Assembly: GCA_943736015.1 (NCBI GenBank)
Contig: OX031069.1
Location: 38,040,728-38,104,727, forward strand
Source: Tridacna crocea
Taxonomy: Eukaryota > Mollusca > Bivalvia > Cardiida > Cardiidae
Reading direction: 5' to 3'
Length of the DNA stretch: 64,000 nucleotides
Notes under the pieces: generated by a model
What the model was told of the DNA's origin: nothing
Database searches by the model: none
Seen by the model: only the letters and a program-made list of their open reading frames with translations
Made by a program: the position numbers and the translations under genes
Part shown: piece by piece, positions 62,141 through 64,000 of the stretch
How the letters are laid out: each line of letters starts with the position of its first letter
Position numbering within the stretch: the first letter of the stretch is position 1

Positions 62141-62767
62141 TAAAAACCAATAGATGGCATGATCTTTAATAGCGACAGTCGGAAACTTGTTCACACCCCT
62201 GCACTAACTTGGGTTGAATTTTTTATCCTGTGATTGATTGATCGATTGATTGATTTTCCGTCGCCCCAGGTTGCCGAAATGGGCGACGCCAATAGAAGGC
62301 GGTTAATTATGTTTGGGGAAGTAGTACTTAACATGGGCGGATCCAGTAGGGGGGGACCGGGGGTCCGGACCCCCCCTGGAATTTTGGCAAAATTGTGGTC
62401 ATCGGATTCATGAAATGGTACTGGTTTGATATTGCACAGCATTTATGTAAAATACGGTCTGAAATTTAAAAAAAAAAGGTTCTAAATGTTGAGACCTCCT
62501 CATGGTTAAAACTGGAAACGTTGACTTTTCTTGTAAACGGCTTACATCCACTGAAATCCGGAAACCAAAGTATCATATAATAAGACGAGTGTGTTTTCGG
62601 TGGGACCCCCCCCCCCACACACACACACCCCATGAGAAAGATATCTGGATCTGCGCATGTGCTAGATACGGGACGAAACTTGTCCAGTCTTATGCCAGTT
62701 CCTTTCAAGTGTACAGTTTATAGCAAAGGACCTCAGCTTAACGTTACACCCGAAAGACTATTAGTAA

Positions 62768-62868
62768 TACCAGATGGCCACCTGTGGGGCTCGAACTCAC
62801 ACTTCTAGTGGCCCGATAGTTGATGTTTAAAGGCCCCACGCTCTACTACTTTGGCTATTTGGGCTGGT
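62768..62868 (-). repeat. tRNA-like SINE head
   Basis: The minus strand reads TAGCCAAAGTAGTAGAGCGT, then about 45 bases on GAGTTCGAGCCCCACAGG. A and B boxes are both good and the spacing is longer than in a tRNA, so it is a SINE or a dead tRNA gene. Confidence 0.6.
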
Positions 62869-62951
62869 CTTGACCCTGCGACGGTAAAGAGGGAAGCTTT
62901 TTCATGGCCAGGCCACCAGATAAGAGTTTATGAAACTGTCCCAGTTTTTGG

Positions 62952-63180
62952 TTAACCCTTTACCCTATAAGACATTTATATGGTATCTCTAATTGACCCT
63001 AAATAACAGCAAGGATGAAGCTGTTTTTTATGTGTATATGACACCTTTTGATAGCATAGAAAACATTGTGACAAAAGGTGAAATTGCTCGTGACGAGCAA
63101 TTTCACCTTTTGCCACAATGTTTTCCAAAGGCTCCTACGAGTAATGCGTAGAAATGAGTATCTATGGGGTAAAGGGTTAA
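62952..63180 (+). mobile_element. Hairpin TTAA element, second subfamily
   Basis: This 229-bp copy has the cleanest ends: TTAACCCTTTACCC at the left and GGGGTAAAGGGTTAA at the right. The hairpin at 63059-63125 has 33-base arms with one mismatch (GAAAACATTGTG, AAAAGGTGAAATTGCTCGT). The outer stem matches the main family but the inner stem and the flanks are different, so it is a separate subfamily. Confidence 0.9.
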
Positions 63181-63352
63181 CACATTGTTAAACGTTTGTA
63201 GATATAGGGAAGTAGATCTCAAGATTTTACATTGGTGGACAGTCTACGACACGTTTAACTTGTACTATAGGGATGTCGGCTACTTATTTCTTTTTTATTC
63301 TTCTAGGATGTTTAATAAACGTGTACACATATCCATTACACGCTTCTTGTAA

Positions 63353-64000
63353 AGCCTGTCTCACACAGAACACGGTTGGGCACACGGTTCCAATACGGTA
63401 TACTCGGTTATACACGGGTTGACTGGTACGAGTATTGAGCTCCAACCGTGCCTGGGGATGAGTTGGTACGATTTAGACTCGAATGTAGCACGAGTATGTA
63501 CGAACAAAGCACGGATATACTCGGTCAAGCAAGGTTTGTCACGGTTTGAACACGATTTGCAAACGATTTTCATACGATTGTTGTACGGTTCCAAGTACGG
63601 TCTAGTAGGGTCTGTTAAGGCCTAGTTCGATTAAACACGACTTTTACTCGATTAACTGGACATTTACAGGGTTTACATACGGTCCCACCGACTTTTGTTC
63701 GAGTTATGCTCGAATTATCACACATTCGTGTATGTTTTGATATAAATTGACTCGTTTTGATGGCTTGGCTTAATAAATTTTCGAATTTTCAACAGAGAAG
63801 TTATAAAAATGGCAGATGACAGAATAAGGGAATTAGAAATCATGATAAGACTGATAGACATTGATATTATTTTGGCCAGAAGGCGTGAGGGGAGACAAGA
63901 ACAAGCCAACAGAAGTAGAAGAAGAAGGAGGCAAGTTTGGACAAGAGAATGGCTCAACAGAAGGGTCATGTTTGGTCGGAGGGCCTTGGTGGCCCTTTTT
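63353..64000 (+). mobile_element. PIF/Harbinger element entering at the window edge
   Basis: The left end GCCTGTCTCACACAGAACAC resembles the terminal repeat GGCCTGTTTCACATCAGCC of the 46.1-kb element. It is followed by a CpG-richer stretch full of short CACGGTT, GGTACGA and TACTCG motifs, as in that element, and then by a transposase reading frame. TAA precedes the end (GTAAAGCC). The right end lies outside the window. Confidence 0.65.
63809..64000 (+). CDS. Harbinger-type transposase, N-terminal 64 residues
   Basis: The frame is open from ATG at 63809 to the window edge. It begins MADDRIRELEIMIRLIDIDI and has an Arg-rich stretch ANRSRRRRRQVWTREWLNRR. An Arg cluster followed by WxREWLxRR is the usual start of PIF/Harbinger nucleases (commonly RRRRxWVRPWLxRR). 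The first catalytic Asp would lie outside the window. The frame, terminal repeat and spacing together suggest an intact gene, but only the tip can be seen. Confidence 0.6.
   Translation, partial: MADDRIRELEIMIRLIDIDIILARRREGRQEQANRSRRRRRQVWTREWLNRRVMFGRRALVALF

Overview
The window is animal nuclear DNA, most likely from a bivalve mollusc and probably a heterodont clam or mussel. It is AT-rich, it holds spliced genes with GT/AG introns of 0.2 to 5 kb, and its introns are packed with short palindromic DNA elements and with tandem arrays bounded by hairpins, a style of repeat known from bivalves. The species is inferred from repeat style and not from any marker gene.

Two conserved genes converge tail to tail. 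On the plus strand, 18 exons between 4852 and 32906 encode the last 919 residues of an axonemal dynein heavy chain of the DNAH5/DNAH8 type (end of AAA5, AAA6 and the C-terminal domain). The rest of the gene lies left of the window, and 1-4851 is intron. On the minus strand, 11 exons from 60518 down to 43280 give a complete 424-residue WDR12/YTM1, a ribosome-biogenesis protein with an NLE domain and seven WD repeats. All exon junctions of both genes keep frame. About 10.4 kb of repeats and old transposons separate the two stop codons.

The rest is mobile DNA. (1) A roughly 230-bp element with TTAA ends, 14-bp terminal inverted repeats (TTAACTCTTTACCA type, suggesting piggyBac) and a central 60-70 bp hairpin occurs about 40 times in both introns and intergenic DNA. 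(2) Tandem arrays: a 156-bp unit (1.7-2.9 kb) related to arrays at 13.9-14.9 kb and, inverted, at 55-56 kb; a ~150-bp unit (5.1-6.2 kb); a 145-bp unit (6.5-9.9 and 20.7-22.2 kb); and a different unit (36.6-38.3 kb). The last two share the same palindromic start and CTCTTGTT end although their cores differ. (3) PIF/Harbinger material: a broken transposase antisense in a dynein intron (16.0-16.6 kb), a deletion derivative inserted inside a hairpin element (46.1-47.3 kb), and a possibly intact element entering at the right edge (63.35 kb onward). (4) A decayed mariner transposase at 42.0-42.4 kb. (5) Several tRNA-like SINE heads and palindromic MITE families present in two or more copies.

The genes themselves are ordinary eukaryotic housekeeping and ciliary genes. 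The unusual content is the density of the hairpin elements, the covarying hairpin cores, and the modular arrays.
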